Assembly (NCBI GenBank): GCA_019694735.1
Contig: JAIBBJ010000157.1
Span: forward strand, 1-49,243
DNA from: Gemmatimonadaceae bacterium
Lineage (GTDB): Bacteria; Gemmatimonadota; Gemmatimonadetes; Gemmatimonadales; Gemmatimonadaceae
DNA: 49,243 bases
Direction: 5' to 3'
Shown piece by piece: positions 32,199 to 39,635 of this stretch (within the stretch, counting starts at the first letter, position 1; every line of letters begins with the position of its first letter). The position numbers were made by a program, and so were the translations under genes. Under the pieces are notes generated by a model that did not search any database, was not told the DNA's origin, and saw only the letters and a list, made by a program, of their open reading frames with translations.

Positions 32199-34042
32199 CG
32201 GTCGATGAGCTCGAGGAGCAGCTGTGTCGTGCGCGGGTCCTTCTTGCGCTGCAGCGCACCGATCGCGGCGCGGCGCAGCTGCGGGTCGGTGCCGCTGCGC
32301 ACGACCTCGATGAGCTTGTCGGTGGCCTCCGGCTCGGCGCGGACCCCGAGGAGCTCGACGATCTCCATCCGCGCGGAGCGCGACGTGGCGCCGTCGTAGA
32401 GGCGGCCGAGCTGCGCGATCGGGAGCTCGCGGCCGAGGCGGCCGAGGATGGCATCGCGCACCTCGCTCGGCTCGTCCTCCCGCTGCATCAGTGCGGTGAC
32501 CCAGGTGCGCGAGGGCTCATCGGTCGCGCGGGCGAGGACGTTCGCCGCCGCGACCTTGAGCCGGGTGGTCTCGAGGCGCGCGTAGGCGCCGCGGAGCCAC
32601 GCCGCGTCCTCGGGCGAGATGCGCTCGTCCTCGACCGTGGCGTAGCGACCGGCGGCCCGGCGTGCGGCGCTGGCCGCGGAGTCGTAGGCCATCGCCTGCG
32701 CCGGGCTGAGGGCGCGCGGCGTGCTGCGCGCCTCGGCGGCCGCGCGCACCTCCTCGGCGGCGAACACCGTCGCCTGGCCGGAGACGGTGGGCGCCATCGG
32801 GGGCTCCGGCGCCGCGGCCGGCCGCGGGAGGGTCATCACCCGCGGCGTGGTGGAGGCCACGGACTGCCCGCCCGCGACGGCGAAGCTCGGCTCGCAGTCG
32901 CCGCACGAGAAGGAGTACGCGAAGCCGTTGGTGCGCGCCGCGATCCGGTCGAAGCTGGCGATGGCATCGAGCCGCAGGCGTTCCGGCGCGGCGCTGCGCT
33001 CGACGAGCGCCCGGATGGCCGCGCGCGCCTTGGGCGCCCGCATCCGGCCGAGCGACTGCACGGCCGCGCGCTGCACGCCGACGTTCGCGTCGGTGCGCAC
33101 GATCTCCTCGAGCGTCGCCGCGGCTTCGTCGGTGTCGACGCGGCCGAGGTAGCCGACCGCGTCATCGCGCACGTTCGGGCTCGGGTCCTCCTTGGCGACG
33201 CGGGCGAGGCGCGTGCGCGCGGTCGCGTCCTCGCTCCGCTGCCCGAGCATCATCACGGCGCTCGTCCGCAGCGGGATCGAGCACTCGTCCTTGCGGTCGA
33301 GCACCCGGCCGAGGATCGGCATCGCGGCGTCGGGGTCGTTGCGGAGCAACGCGCTGAGGGCGGAGGCGCGGACCGACAGCTCCTCCTGGTCGCAGGCGGC
33401 GCCCGCCGACGCGCCGGCGGCGGAGGCGCTCGCCGAGGCACTCGCGGCGGCGCGCGCCCGGCCGGCCGCGGCCGCGTCACCGCGGCTCGCGAGCGCGGAG
33501 TTGATGCGCGCCGCGAGCGACTCGGCCTCATCGCCGTTCCCGGCGCGCGGGAAGCGCGCCTTGCGGGCGTCGAGCGCCGCGATCGCCTCGCGCAGCTCGG
33601 CGGTGCCGCCGATGCGGTAGAGCGAGAACGCCTGCCAGTAGAGCGCGTCGGGCGCGTACGCGGAGGCCGGCGTGCGCGCCGCCACCTGGGCGAACAGCGC
33701 CGCCGACCGCTTCCACTCGCCGCGGTTCAGCAGGTTGCGCGCCTCGCGGTAGAGCGAGTCGGCGCCGTCCTGCGGAAAGCGGGTCTGCGGGATGAGGAAC
33801 GCGCGGTCGTCGTCGCTCCACGTGGCCGCGAGGCCGCCGGCCCAGGCCGACCCGCCCGCCGAGGCGAGCGGCGACAGCGCGACCGGCGCGCGCACGGGCG
33901 CCGCAGGGGCGACGGGCGCCACGGGTGCCACGGGTGCCACGGGCGCGGCGGGCGTGGGCCAGCCCGCGGACGCGCCTTGCTGCGCCGCGACGGGAGCCAG
34001 CGGGAGCGACACGAGGGTCGCGAGGAGGAACGGACGGAGCAT
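32195..34042 (-). CDS. Exported HEAT/TPR-repeat protein, first of a pair
   Basis: 615 residues. The signal peptide ends V-A-A before Gln21, then comes a Pro-Ala-Val tandem repeat segment (about 29-47). A TPR-like region follows (L-Y-R-E-A-R-N-L-L-N-R-G-E-W-K-R-S-A-A-L). Then come many HEAT repeats (N-V-R-D-D-A-V-G-Y-L-G-R-V, and G-V-Q-R-A-A-V-Q-S-L-G-R-M) flanking a F-S-C-G-D-C motif near the middle. ATG 34042 has GAGG about 8 bases upstream; a longer frame exists but has no signal peptide. It starts 10 bases after the putative anti-sigma gene and overlaps the next HEAT gene by GTGA. Confidence 0.82.
   Translation of the reverse strand: MLRPFLLATLVSLPLAPVAAQQGASAGWPTPAAPVAPVAPVAPVAPAAPVRAPVALSPLASAGGSAWAGGLAATWSDDDRAFLIPQTRFPQDGADSLYREARNLLNRGEWKRSAALFAQVAARTPASAYAPDALYWQAFSLYRIGGTAELREAIAALDARKARFPRAGNGDEAESLAARINSALASRGDAAAAGRARAAASASASASAAGASAGAACDQEELSVRASALSALLRNDPDAAMPILGRVLDRKDECSIPLRTSAVMMLGQRSEDATARTRLARVAKEDPSPNVRDDAVGYLGRVDTDEAAATLEEIVRTDANVGVQRAAVQSLGRMRAPKARAAIRALVERSAAPERLRLDAIASFDRIAARTNGFAYSFSCGDCEPSFAVAGGQSVASTTPRVMTLPRPAAAPEPPMAPTVSGQATVFAAEEVRAAAEARSTPRALSPAQAMAYDSAASAARRAAGRYATVEDERISPEDAAWLRGAYARLETTRLKVAAANVLARATDEPSRTWVTALMQREDEPSEVRDAILGRLGRELPIAQLGRLYDGATSRSARMEIVELLGVRAEPEATDKLIEVVRSGTDPQLRRAAIGALQRKKDPRTTQLLLELIDR
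33902..33955 (-). repeat. Tandem 9-bp repeat encoding Pro-Val-Ala units
   Basis: About six imperfect copies of a 9-base unit (for example CACGGGTGC at 33920-33928 and again at 33929-33937) encode the A-P-V-A-P-V segment just after the signal peptide of the first HEAT protein. The copies are nearly identical, so copy number may vary by slippage without shifting the frame. Confidence 0.75.
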
Positions 34043-34052
34043 CGGGAAGTCC

Positions 34053-34772
34053 TCAGTAGCCGCCGGTGTACGACGCGGCGACGGTGCGCAGGCGCGGCAC
34101 CACGTCGCGTTCGGACACCGCATCGGCGATGAACGTGAGTTCGTCGGCGCGGGGCGCCGTGCGGAGACGCGCGACCTGCGCGAGCACCAGCTCGAGGTCC
34201 TCGAGCAGCGCGCGCATCCGCGGGTCGGAGGCGGCGGGGGAGTCCATCAGGAGCCGCGTCGTCACGAGCAGCTGCGCGGCGTCGGCGACGAAGCGCTCGT
34301 CGCCGCGCAGTGAAGCGGCGCGCGCCGAGGTGGGGAGCGAGTCGAGCAGGGCGGCGGTGCGCGCGACGTACTCGTAGGTGGCACGCTGGACCGGATCGAC
34401 CACGACGACCGCCGGCAGGGGCGTGAGCGTCCGGCTCGCCGGGTCCGTGGCCGGCCGTTCGGCGACCGGACCGACCGTCGGGCCCGACGGGGCCGTGACG
34501 CGGCCGATGCCGATCCCCACGAGGAGCGTCGCGGCGACGCCCGCGGCCGGTGCCCACCACGCGCGGCGCGTCCCCCGCACCGCGGGGGCCACCGGTGGGC
34601 GCCCGGCCCCGGCGCGCACGAGCGGTGCATCGAATGCCTCCGCCTCCACGCGGCCCCAGAGCGCGTCGAAGTCGGGCGGCGCGGACGGCACGCGGTACGT
34701 CGCGCGCGCCTCCTGCAGCACCGCATCCAGCCGTTCGTCGTCCATCGGTCCACCTGCGTCGGAATGGGTCAT
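34053..34772 (-). CDS. Putative anti-sigma factor (single-pass membrane protein)
   Basis: 239 residues. An N-terminal cytoplasmic part (about 1-75: M-D-D-E-R-L-D-A-V-L-Q-E-A-R, then F-D-A-L-W-G-R-V-E-A-E-A-F) precedes one membrane helix (about 85-105, W-A-P-A-A-G-V-A-A-T-L-L-V-G-I) and a periplasmic helical domain. There is no zinc-binding HxxxCxxC, so it is not a classical ZAS anti-sigma. The assignment rests on position and architecture. Its ATG overlaps the sigma gene stop (ATGA), a hallmark of sigma/anti-sigma pairs. The two HEAT genes follow. Confidence 0.72.
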   Translation of the reverse strand: MTHSDAGGPMDDERLDAVLQEARATYRVPSAPPDFDALWGRVEAEAFDAPLVRAGAGRPPVAPAVRGTRRAWWAPAAGVAATLLVGIGIGRVTAPSGPTVGPVAERPATDPASRTLTPLPAVVVVDPVQRATYEYVARTAALLDSLPTSARAASLRGDERFVADAAQLLVTTRLLMDSPAASDPRMRALLEDLELVLAQVARLRTAPRADELTFIADAVSERDVVPRLRTVAASYTGGY

Positions 34773-35338
34773 GCGAAGTCCCTCAGTGCGTCGCGCAGCC
34801 GGCCACGCGCCTCGAAGAGCCGGGCCTTGCTGGTGCCTTCCGCGACGCCGAGCATCTGCCCGATCTCGGCGTGCGTGTAGCCCTCCAGGTCGTGCAGCAG
34901 CACCGTCATCCGGAGGCCCTCCGGCAGCGCGTCGATCGCCGCGTGCAGGCGGACCTTGAGGTCGGGGTCCACGTCGCGGCTGGGTGCCGCGAACGCGTCG
35001 CCGTCCTCCAGCCCCTCCTCGCGTTCCCGGATCCGCTTCACGCGCCGCATCTCGTTGAGCGCGGTGGTGACGGCGATCCGGTGCAGCCAGGTCGTGAAGG
35101 CCGAGTCGCCGCGGAAGCCCGCGAGCTGCCGGAAGGCCTTCACGAAGACGTCCTGCACGAGGTCGCGCGCCAGCTCCTCGTCCCCGCAGATGCGGTGGAC
35201 GAGCCGGTGCACGCGCTTCGCGTGCCGGTCGTACAGCGTCCGGGCGGCGATCCGGTCTCCGGCAACGGTGCGCGAGACCAGCGTCGGTTCGTCCGGCCCC
35301 GGGTCCGGGGTCTGGAGGGCGATGGCAGGGTGCGTCAT
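34769..35338 (-). CDS. ECF-family RNA polymerase sigma factor
   Basis: 189 residues. Region 2 spans about 25-95: A-A-R-T-L-Y-D-R-H-A-K-R-V, D-E-E-L-A-R-D-L-V-Q-D-V-F-V-K-A-F and T-W-L-H-R-I-A-V-T-T-A-L-N. Region 4 spans about 125-180: A-I-D-A-L-P-E-G-L-R-M-T-V-L-L-H, then Y-T-H-A-E-I-G-Q-M-L-G-V-A-E-G-T-S-K-A-R-L. Length fits an ordinary ECF sigma factor without extensions. ATG 35338 is chosen; GTG 35359 would add seven residues. It heads the operon with the anti-sigma and two HEAT proteins. I could not identify an autoregulated promoter upstream. Confidence 0.9.
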   Translation of the reverse strand: MTHPAIALQTPDPGPDEPTLVSRTVAGDRIAARTLYDRHAKRVHRLVHRICGDEELARDLVQDVFVKAFRQLAGFRGDSAFTTWLHRIAVTTALNEMRRVKRIREREEGLEDGDAFAAPSRDVDPDLKVRLHAAIDALPEGLRMTVLLHDLEGYTHAEIGQMLGVAEGTSKARLFEARGRLRDALRDFA

Positions 35339-35427
35339 CAGGTTCGCGCGGTTGGACACCGACCCGGCCGGAAGCGTTGGGGGCCGCCGGGAGAGACCTT
35401 CCGCCCCGGGGATCGTCCATGGATGCA

Positions 35428-35456
35428 GGCCCGCGCCCGGGACCTCCGGGCGGGCC
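35428..35456. repeat. Inverted repeat upstream of the lipoprotein gene
   Basis: GGCCCG-(CG)-CCCGG (35428-35440) pairs with CCGGGCGGGCC (35446-35456), giving an 11-bp stem with a two-base bulge and a five-base loop. It lies 28 bases before the lipoprotein ATG in the divergent gap with the sigma gene. It could be a leader hairpin, and significance is uncertain at this GC content. Confidence 0.3.
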
Positions 35457-35484
35457 TCCCTGACCCTACGCCCGGTCCCCTCCG

Positions 35485-36054
35485 ATGGCCACCCGCCCGC
35501 TCTCGCGCCTCCGGCTGCACCTGCTGCGCCTCCGCCTCCAGCACCGCCTGCGCGCGCGGCCGCTCGCGGCGCACCGCGCGCGTGTGCTGCTCACCAGCCT
35601 GCTCCTGACGGCCTGCACCAAGCCGGCGGACGAGGCGCCCGCCGCGCCCGCGAGCCACATCTTCTCGAGCGAGGCCGCGGGCTTCGCGCTCCAGCTCCCC
35701 GCGAGCTGGGCCGGCCGCTACCGCGCGACCGACTCCATCACGGCACCGGTGGACGGGCTCCAGCGCGAGATCGCGCTGCGGTTCGTGAAGGCCGACTCGA
35801 GCGTCGCCGGCGAGGCGATGATCACGCTGCGGCTCTTCACCAACGCCGGCTGGGACGCGGTGCCGGCGGACACCGCCGGCGCGCGCTGGGGCACGGTCAT
35901 CGCGCGCGACGCCGTGCACACGCTGGCGGTGAAGCCGACCGGCGCGAACCCGCTCGCCGCCGGCACGGCCGACGCGCTCGGCTACGACTCGCTGATGATC
36001 GCGATGCTCCAGCGGCAGCTCACCGCCTCGCTGCGGCCGCCCGGCACGCGCTGA
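35485..36054 (+). CDS. Small lipoprotein, unknown function
   Basis: 189 residues. A long Arg/Leu-rich N-region is followed by a hydrophobic stretch and lipobox L-L-L-T-A-C44, so the protein is predicted to be lipidated. The mature part (about 145 residues) looks like a compact beta-rich domain: S-E-A-A-G-F-A-L-Q-L-P-A-S-W-A-G-R-Y, then E-I-A-L-R-F-V-K-A-D, E-A-M-I-T-L-R-L-F and R-W-G-T-V-I-A-R-D. I recognise no specific family. The gene is divergent from the ECF sigma gene and converges on the helicase gene with 16 bases between them. Confidence 0.75.
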   Translation: MATRPLSRLRLHLLRLRLQHRLRARPLAAHRARVLLTSLLLTACTKPADEAPAAPASHIFSSEAAGFALQLPASWAGRYRATDSITAPVDGLQREIALRFVKADSSVAGEAMITLRLFTNAGWDAVPADTAGARWGTVIARDAVHTLAVKPTGANPLAAGTADALGYDSLMIAMLQRQLTASLRPPGTR

Positions 36055-36070
36055 GGCACCGCCAGGACGC

Positions 36071-37816
36071 TCAGGCGCGGTCGCGCCGCACGAGCAGCTT
36101 CTTCCCCTTGATCTTCGCGGACGACAGCGTGGCGATGATGTCGTCCGCCATCGCCTCGGGCACCTCGACGATCGAGTGGCGGTCCCAGACCTGGATCGCG
36201 CCGATGACGCCGGCGTCGATCCCCATCTCGTTCGCGATCGCGCCGACGAGGTCGCCCGGGCGGATCTTGAGCTTCCGGCCGCCGCCGACGTAGAGCTTGG
36301 CGGGCGCGTCGTCGCCACGGCCCCGCGGGGGGCGCGCCCCGCGCGCGGGACGGGCCCCACCCGCGCCGCCGTCCGGCGCCTTCGCCGCGCGCTCGGCGCG
36401 CCGCTCCTGCCGCATCGCCTCGCGCTCGCGCGCCGGATGCCGCTCCTTGGGCGCGGCGGGGATCTCCGCCTCCTCGACCTCCGGCTCGCCCGCGCCCTGC
36501 TTCAGCGCGGCCGCGGCGATGTCCATCAGGTCGAACTCCTCGGCGAGCGCCGCGACCACCGGATGCCAGCGCTCCAGCCCGCCGCCGAGGATCACCTCGC
36601 GCAGGGCGGCCTGCGCCAGCTCGAGCCGGCGCGCCTTGAGGTCGGCGACCGTCGGCACCTGCGCGACCTCGATCGCGACCTTCGTCACGCGCTCGATGTT
36701 GCGGAGCATGCGGTGCTCGCGCGGCTCGGCGAGCGTGATCGCGACGCCGGTGCGCCCGGCGCGGCCCGTGCGCCCGATGCGGTGCACGTAGCTCTCCGCG
36801 GCGGCCGGCACGTCGTAGTTCACCACGTGCGTCACGTGGCTCACGTCGAGGCCGCGTGCGGCGACATCGGTGGCGATGAGCAGTTCGCTCGTGTGCGCGC
36901 GGAAGCGCTTCATGACGCGGTCGCGCTGTTCCTGCGAGAGCCCGCCGTGCAGCGCCTCGGCGTGGTAGCCGCGGCCGTTCAGCGTCTCGGTGAGCTCGTC
37001 CACCTCGGTGCGCGTGCGGCAGAACACGATCGCGCTCCCCGGCTGCTCGACGTCGAGGATCCGCGCCAGCGCGGCCATCTTGTGCGCGCGCGGCACGATG
37101 TACGCCACCTGCCGCACCTTGGCGACGTTCCCCGCCTTCACGGCGGCGGCGTCGATCCGCAGCACCTCGGGGTCGCGGAGGTGCGTGCGCGCGATCTCGG
37201 CGATCCGCGGCGCGAGGGTCGCCGAGAGCAGCGCGACCTGCTTCTCCGCCGGCGTCGCGGCGAGGATCGCCTCGAGGTCCTCGGCGAAGCCCATGTCGAG
37301 CATCTCGTCCGCCTCGTCGAGCACGACCGTGCGGAGCCGCCCGAGGAAGACCGTCTTGCGGCGGATGTGGTCGAGCGCACGTCCCGGCGTGGCGATCACG
37401 ACGTCGGCGCCGCGCTTGAGCGAGCGGATCTGGCCCTCCATCGAGGCGCCGCCGTAGATCGGCACCGCGACCGCGCCGAGCGCCTTGCCGTACCGGTGCA
37501 CCGCCTCGGCGACCTGCATCGCAAGCTCGCGCGTGGGGACCAGCACGAGCGCGGTGGTCCGCTCGCGCGGCGGGGCGTCGGGCGTGAGGTGGTGGAGCAG
37601 CGGCAGCGCGAAGGCCGCGGTCTTCCCGGTGCCCGTCGCGGCCTGCGCGAGCACGTCGCGGCCGGCGAGGAGCGGCGGGATCGCCGCCCGCTGGATCGGC
37701 GTGGGCTCCTCGTAGCCGAGCGCACTGAGCGCCTCGAGGACCCGGGGATCGAGGCCGAGCGCGACGAAGCCCGCGGGGACCGCGGGCTCCTGGGGTGTCT
37801 CCGGACGAGAGGGCAT
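36071..37816 (-). CDS. DEAD-box RNA helicase with DbpA-like C-terminal RNA-binding domain
   Basis: 581 residues. ATP-dependent RNA helicase of the DeaD/CsdA type, acting on ribosomal or messenger RNA structure. All motifs are present: Q motif P-T-P-I-Q, A-T-G-T-G-K-T, P-T-R-E-L-A, T-P-G-R, D-E-A-D, S-A-T, the R-I-G-R-T-G-R-A-G finger and V-A-A-R-G-L-D. After the core (about 20-380) there is a dimerisation-like segment, an Arg/Ala-rich low-complexity linker (about 455-505) and a DbpA-type RNA-binding domain (about 507-580: K-L-Y-V-G-G-G-R-K-L, ending K-K-L-L-V-R-R-D). The start ATG 37816 lies 5 bases after a TAGCTT element, a probable leaderless start. Confidence 0.93.
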   Translation of the reverse strand: MPSRPETPQEPAVPAGFVALGLDPRVLEALSALGYEEPTPIQRAAIPPLLAGRDVLAQAATGTGKTAAFALPLLHHLTPDAPPRERTTALVLVPTRELAMQVAEAVHRYGKALGAVAVPIYGGASMEGQIRSLKRGADVVIATPGRALDHIRRKTVFLGRLRTVVLDEADEMLDMGFAEDLEAILAATPAEKQVALLSATLAPRIAEIARTHLRDPEVLRIDAAAVKAGNVAKVRQVAYIVPRAHKMAALARILDVEQPGSAIVFCRTRTEVDELTETLNGRGYHAEALHGGLSQEQRDRVMKRFRAHTSELLIATDVAARGLDVSHVTHVVNYDVPAAAESYVHRIGRTGRAGRTGVAITLAEPREHRMLRNIERVTKVAIEVAQVPTVADLKARRLELAQAALREVILGGGLERWHPVVAALAEEFDLMDIAAAALKQGAGEPEVEEAEIPAAPKERHPAREREAMRQERRAERAAKAPDGGAGGARPARGARPPRGRGDDAPAKLYVGGGRKLKIRPGDLVGAIANEMGIDAGVIGAIQVWDRHSIVEVPEAMADDIIATLSSAKIKGKKLLVRRDRA

Positions 37817-37821
37817 GCGGA

Positions 37822-37827
37822 AAGCTA
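37822..37827 (-). promoter_or_regulatory. Putative -10 element TAGCTT for a leaderless start
   Basis: On the minus strand TAGCTT is followed by TCCGC and then the ATG of the DEAD-box helicase. The 5-base spacing leaves no room for a ribosome site. Confidence 0.55.
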
Positions 37828-37884
37828 GCGCAGTCGCCGGGCCGCAGGGGTCCCGGCCGGCCGGCGGGCGCGCCGCACCGCGAC

Positions 37885-38952
37885 TCAGCGCGCCTGTGCC
37901 ATCCCGCGCCGCATCATCTCGCGGTACTCGCGGAAGCCGATCATCCGCCGGTTCGCCTCGTCCCACAGCGTGAGCCGCAGCGACTTCCACGCGGTGCGCA
38001 GCGTGAGCACCGGCGCGGCCTCGAAGATCGGGTTCTCCTCGTGCGCCTTCTGCAGCCGGTAGTTCGGGATCTTCGGGCCGAGGTGGTGGACGTGGTGCAG
38101 CCCGATGTGCCCGGTGAACCAGTTGAGGATCGCCGGCATCCGGAGGTAGCTGCTGCCGGTCACCGCGGCGGTCGCGTAGTCCCACTCCTGGTGGCGCTGC
38201 CAGTACGCGTCCTCGAACTGGTGCTGGACGTAGAAGAGCCAGATGCCGCCGGCCGCGGTCACGTAGTACGCCGGGAGGTAGATGAGCAGCACCGACTGCC
38301 AGCCCGCCGCGAGCACGAAGATCGCCGCGGTGCCGAGCAGCGCGACGTTGGTGAACCAGATGTTCCACTGCTGCTTCGGGCCGGTGGCGAGCCCGTTGAG
38401 CCGGAAGCGCTGCAGCACCATCAGGTGCAGCGGGCCGACGCCGAAGAGCACCACCGGATGCCGGTACAGCCAGTACTTCAGCTTGCCGAACCGCGAGAGC
38501 GCCTGGTACTCGGCCACCGTCAGCGTGGTGATGTCGCCGACCCCGCGGCGGTCGAGGTCGCCCGAGCTCGCGTGGTGGAGCGCGTGCTCCCGCCGCCACT
38601 GCGAGAACGGCGTGAACGTCAGCACGCCGGTGATGAAGCCGATCGCGTCGTTGGCCTTCGCCCACGGGAGGAAGCTCCCGTGCGCGCAGTCGTGCATGAT
38701 GATGAAGGTGCGGACCAGCAGCCCCGAGATCGGCGCGATGAGCAGCACCGACACCCACCAGGCGCGGGGCAGCATGTAGTCCGCGAGCCAGAGGGCGGCG
38801 GCGAGCAGCCCGAGCGTCACGATCACCTGCCGGATCGACCGGAGCACGTCCGGCTCGGCGTAGCGCGCGACGATGGCGCGCCAATCCGCCCCACGGAGGG
38901 GCGGGGTGGGATCGGGAGCAGCGGCGGCGGTGGCGTCTGGACGCGGCGTCAT
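37885..38952 (-). CDS. Membrane fatty acid desaturase (acyl-lipid, DesA-like)
   Basis: 355 residues, inner membrane. It introduces a double bond into acyl chains with a di-iron centre held by three His boxes: H-D-C-A-H-G, H-A-L-H-H and H-V-H-H-L-G-P-K-I-P-N-Y. Hydrophobic segments lie at about 45-65, 70-90, 160-180, 200-245. The H-H-L-G-P-K-I-P-N-Y-R-L context is typical of plant-type omega-6/omega-3 and cyanobacterial DesA relatives. It likely modulates membrane fluidity. The start is ATG 38952 (M-T-P-R-P-D); a TAAGTT element lies 31 bases upstream. The helicase follows downstream with its own promoter. Confidence 0.9.
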   Translation of the reverse strand: MTPRPDATAAAAPDPTPPLRGADWRAIVARYAEPDVLRSIRQVIVTLGLLAAALWLADYMLPRAWWVSVLLIAPISGLLVRTFIIMHDCAHGSFLPWAKANDAIGFITGVLTFTPFSQWRREHALHHASSGDLDRRGVGDITTLTVAEYQALSRFGKLKYWLYRHPVVLFGVGPLHLMVLQRFRLNGLATGPKQQWNIWFTNVALLGTAAIFVLAAGWQSVLLIYLPAYYVTAAGGIWLFYVQHQFEDAYWQRHQEWDYATAAVTGSSYLRMPAILNWFTGHIGLHHVHHLGPKIPNYRLQKAHEENPIFEAAPVLTLRTAWKSLRLTLWDEANRRMIGFREYREMMRRGMAQAR

Positions 38953-38983
38953 CGGGGGTCCGGGGGCTGGGGTGGCTGACCGC

Positions 38984-38989
38984 AACTTA
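38984..38989 (-). promoter_or_regulatory. Putative -10 element TAAGTT for the desaturase
   Basis: Minus-strand TAAGTTGCGG lies 31 bases before the desaturase ATG. The OsmC gene has TAACTTGCGG in the same kind of position, so the two elements support each other. Confidence 0.45.
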
Positions 38990-39027
38990 CGCGCACCGGG
39001 CCCCGGACGCTGTCCGGGAAGCACGAA

Positions 39028-39050
39028 GGGCAGGGGGATCTCCCCTGCCC
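39028..39050 (-). terminator. Hairpin terminator after the FKBP gene
   Basis: GGGCAGGGG (39028-39036) and CCCCTGCCC (39042-39050) form a perfect 9-bp stem with a 5-base loop, 44 bases past the FKBP stop. On the minus strand it is followed by TTCGTGCTT, a weak T-rich tail. It separates FKBP from the desaturase promoter. A second hairpin (CCCGGAC/GTCCGGG, 39002-39018) sits just beyond. Confidence 0.6.
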
Positions 39051-39093
39051 CGTTTCACGTGTCCCCGGATCGCGGTGCCGGGCGCCCGGCCGG

Positions 39094-39579
39094 TCAGAAG
39101 ACGTTCGTGACGCGCACGTTGAAGATGAGGATCGAGTTGCCGGGGATGCTCCCCGAGCCCGAGCTCCCGTAGCCGAGCGACGGCGGGATGATCAGCTGCC
39201 GCACGCCGCCGACGCGCATGCCGCGCACGCCCTCGTCGTACCCGTCGATCACGGCCCCCGTCCCCGTCACGAAGCTGAAGCTCCCCGAATCGAAGGCGAC
39301 ACCGCTGCGCAGGAAGCCCTGGTACTGCGTCGCGACGGTCTTCGACGTCGCGTCCGGCACCAGCGTGCCGGCACCGACGGTGATGTCGCGGTAGTAGAGC
39401 CCGCTCGCGGTGCGCACGGAGTTCGCGATGTCCACGCCCAGCGAGGGGGCGTAGTTCGCGGTGGCGACGTTCGGTGCGAATGGCGTGCTGTCGGAGCAGG
39501 CCACCGCGACCGAGGCGGTGACGACGGCGAGGGCGAGGAGGAGGCGGCGCATGGCGAGCGGATGAGGGCGGACGGGCAT
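39094..39579 (-). CDS. FKBP-type peptidyl-prolyl cis-trans isomerase lipoprotein
   Basis: 161 residues. A proline isomerase assisting folding of envelope proteins. Lipoprotein signal with Cys28 (T-A-S-V-A-V-A-C), then the FKBP domain: G-L-Y-Y-R-D-I-T-V-G-A-G, A-F-D-S-G-S, V-I-D-G-Y-D-E-G-V-R-G-M-R-V-G-G, R-Q-L-I-I-P-P-S-L-G-Y-G and I-L-I-F-N-V-R-V at the end. Start at ATG 39579 is favoured because TACTCT lies 5 bases upstream; an internal ATG at 39552 is an alternative and would also leave a lipobox. Confidence 0.88.
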   Translation of the reverse strand: MPVRPHPLAMRRLLLALAVVTASVAVACSDSTPFAPNVATANYAPSLGVDIANSVRTASGLYYRDITVGAGTLVPDATSKTVATQYQGFLRSGVAFDSGSFSFVTGTGAVIDGYDEGVRGMRVGGVRQLIIPPSLGYGSSGSGSIPGNSILIFNVRVTNVF

Positions 39580-39584
39580 CGTGA

Positions 39585-39590
39585 AGAGTA
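39585..39590 (-). promoter_or_regulatory. Putative -10 element TACTCT for a leaderless start
   Basis: Minus-strand TACTCT is followed by TCACG and then ATG 39579 of the FKBP gene. It matches TANNNT with a 5-base spacing. Confidence 0.45.
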
Positions 39591-39635
39591 CCCCGGACCC
39601 CCGGTCGAGGTGCAGGGGCCGTGCGGCGCCCGCCG

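Noticed and set aside
34769-35420. Autoregulated ECF promoter (GAAC-type) before the sigma gene
   Set aside because: The upstream bases contain CAACGCTTCC but no convincing -35/-10 pair with proper spacing.
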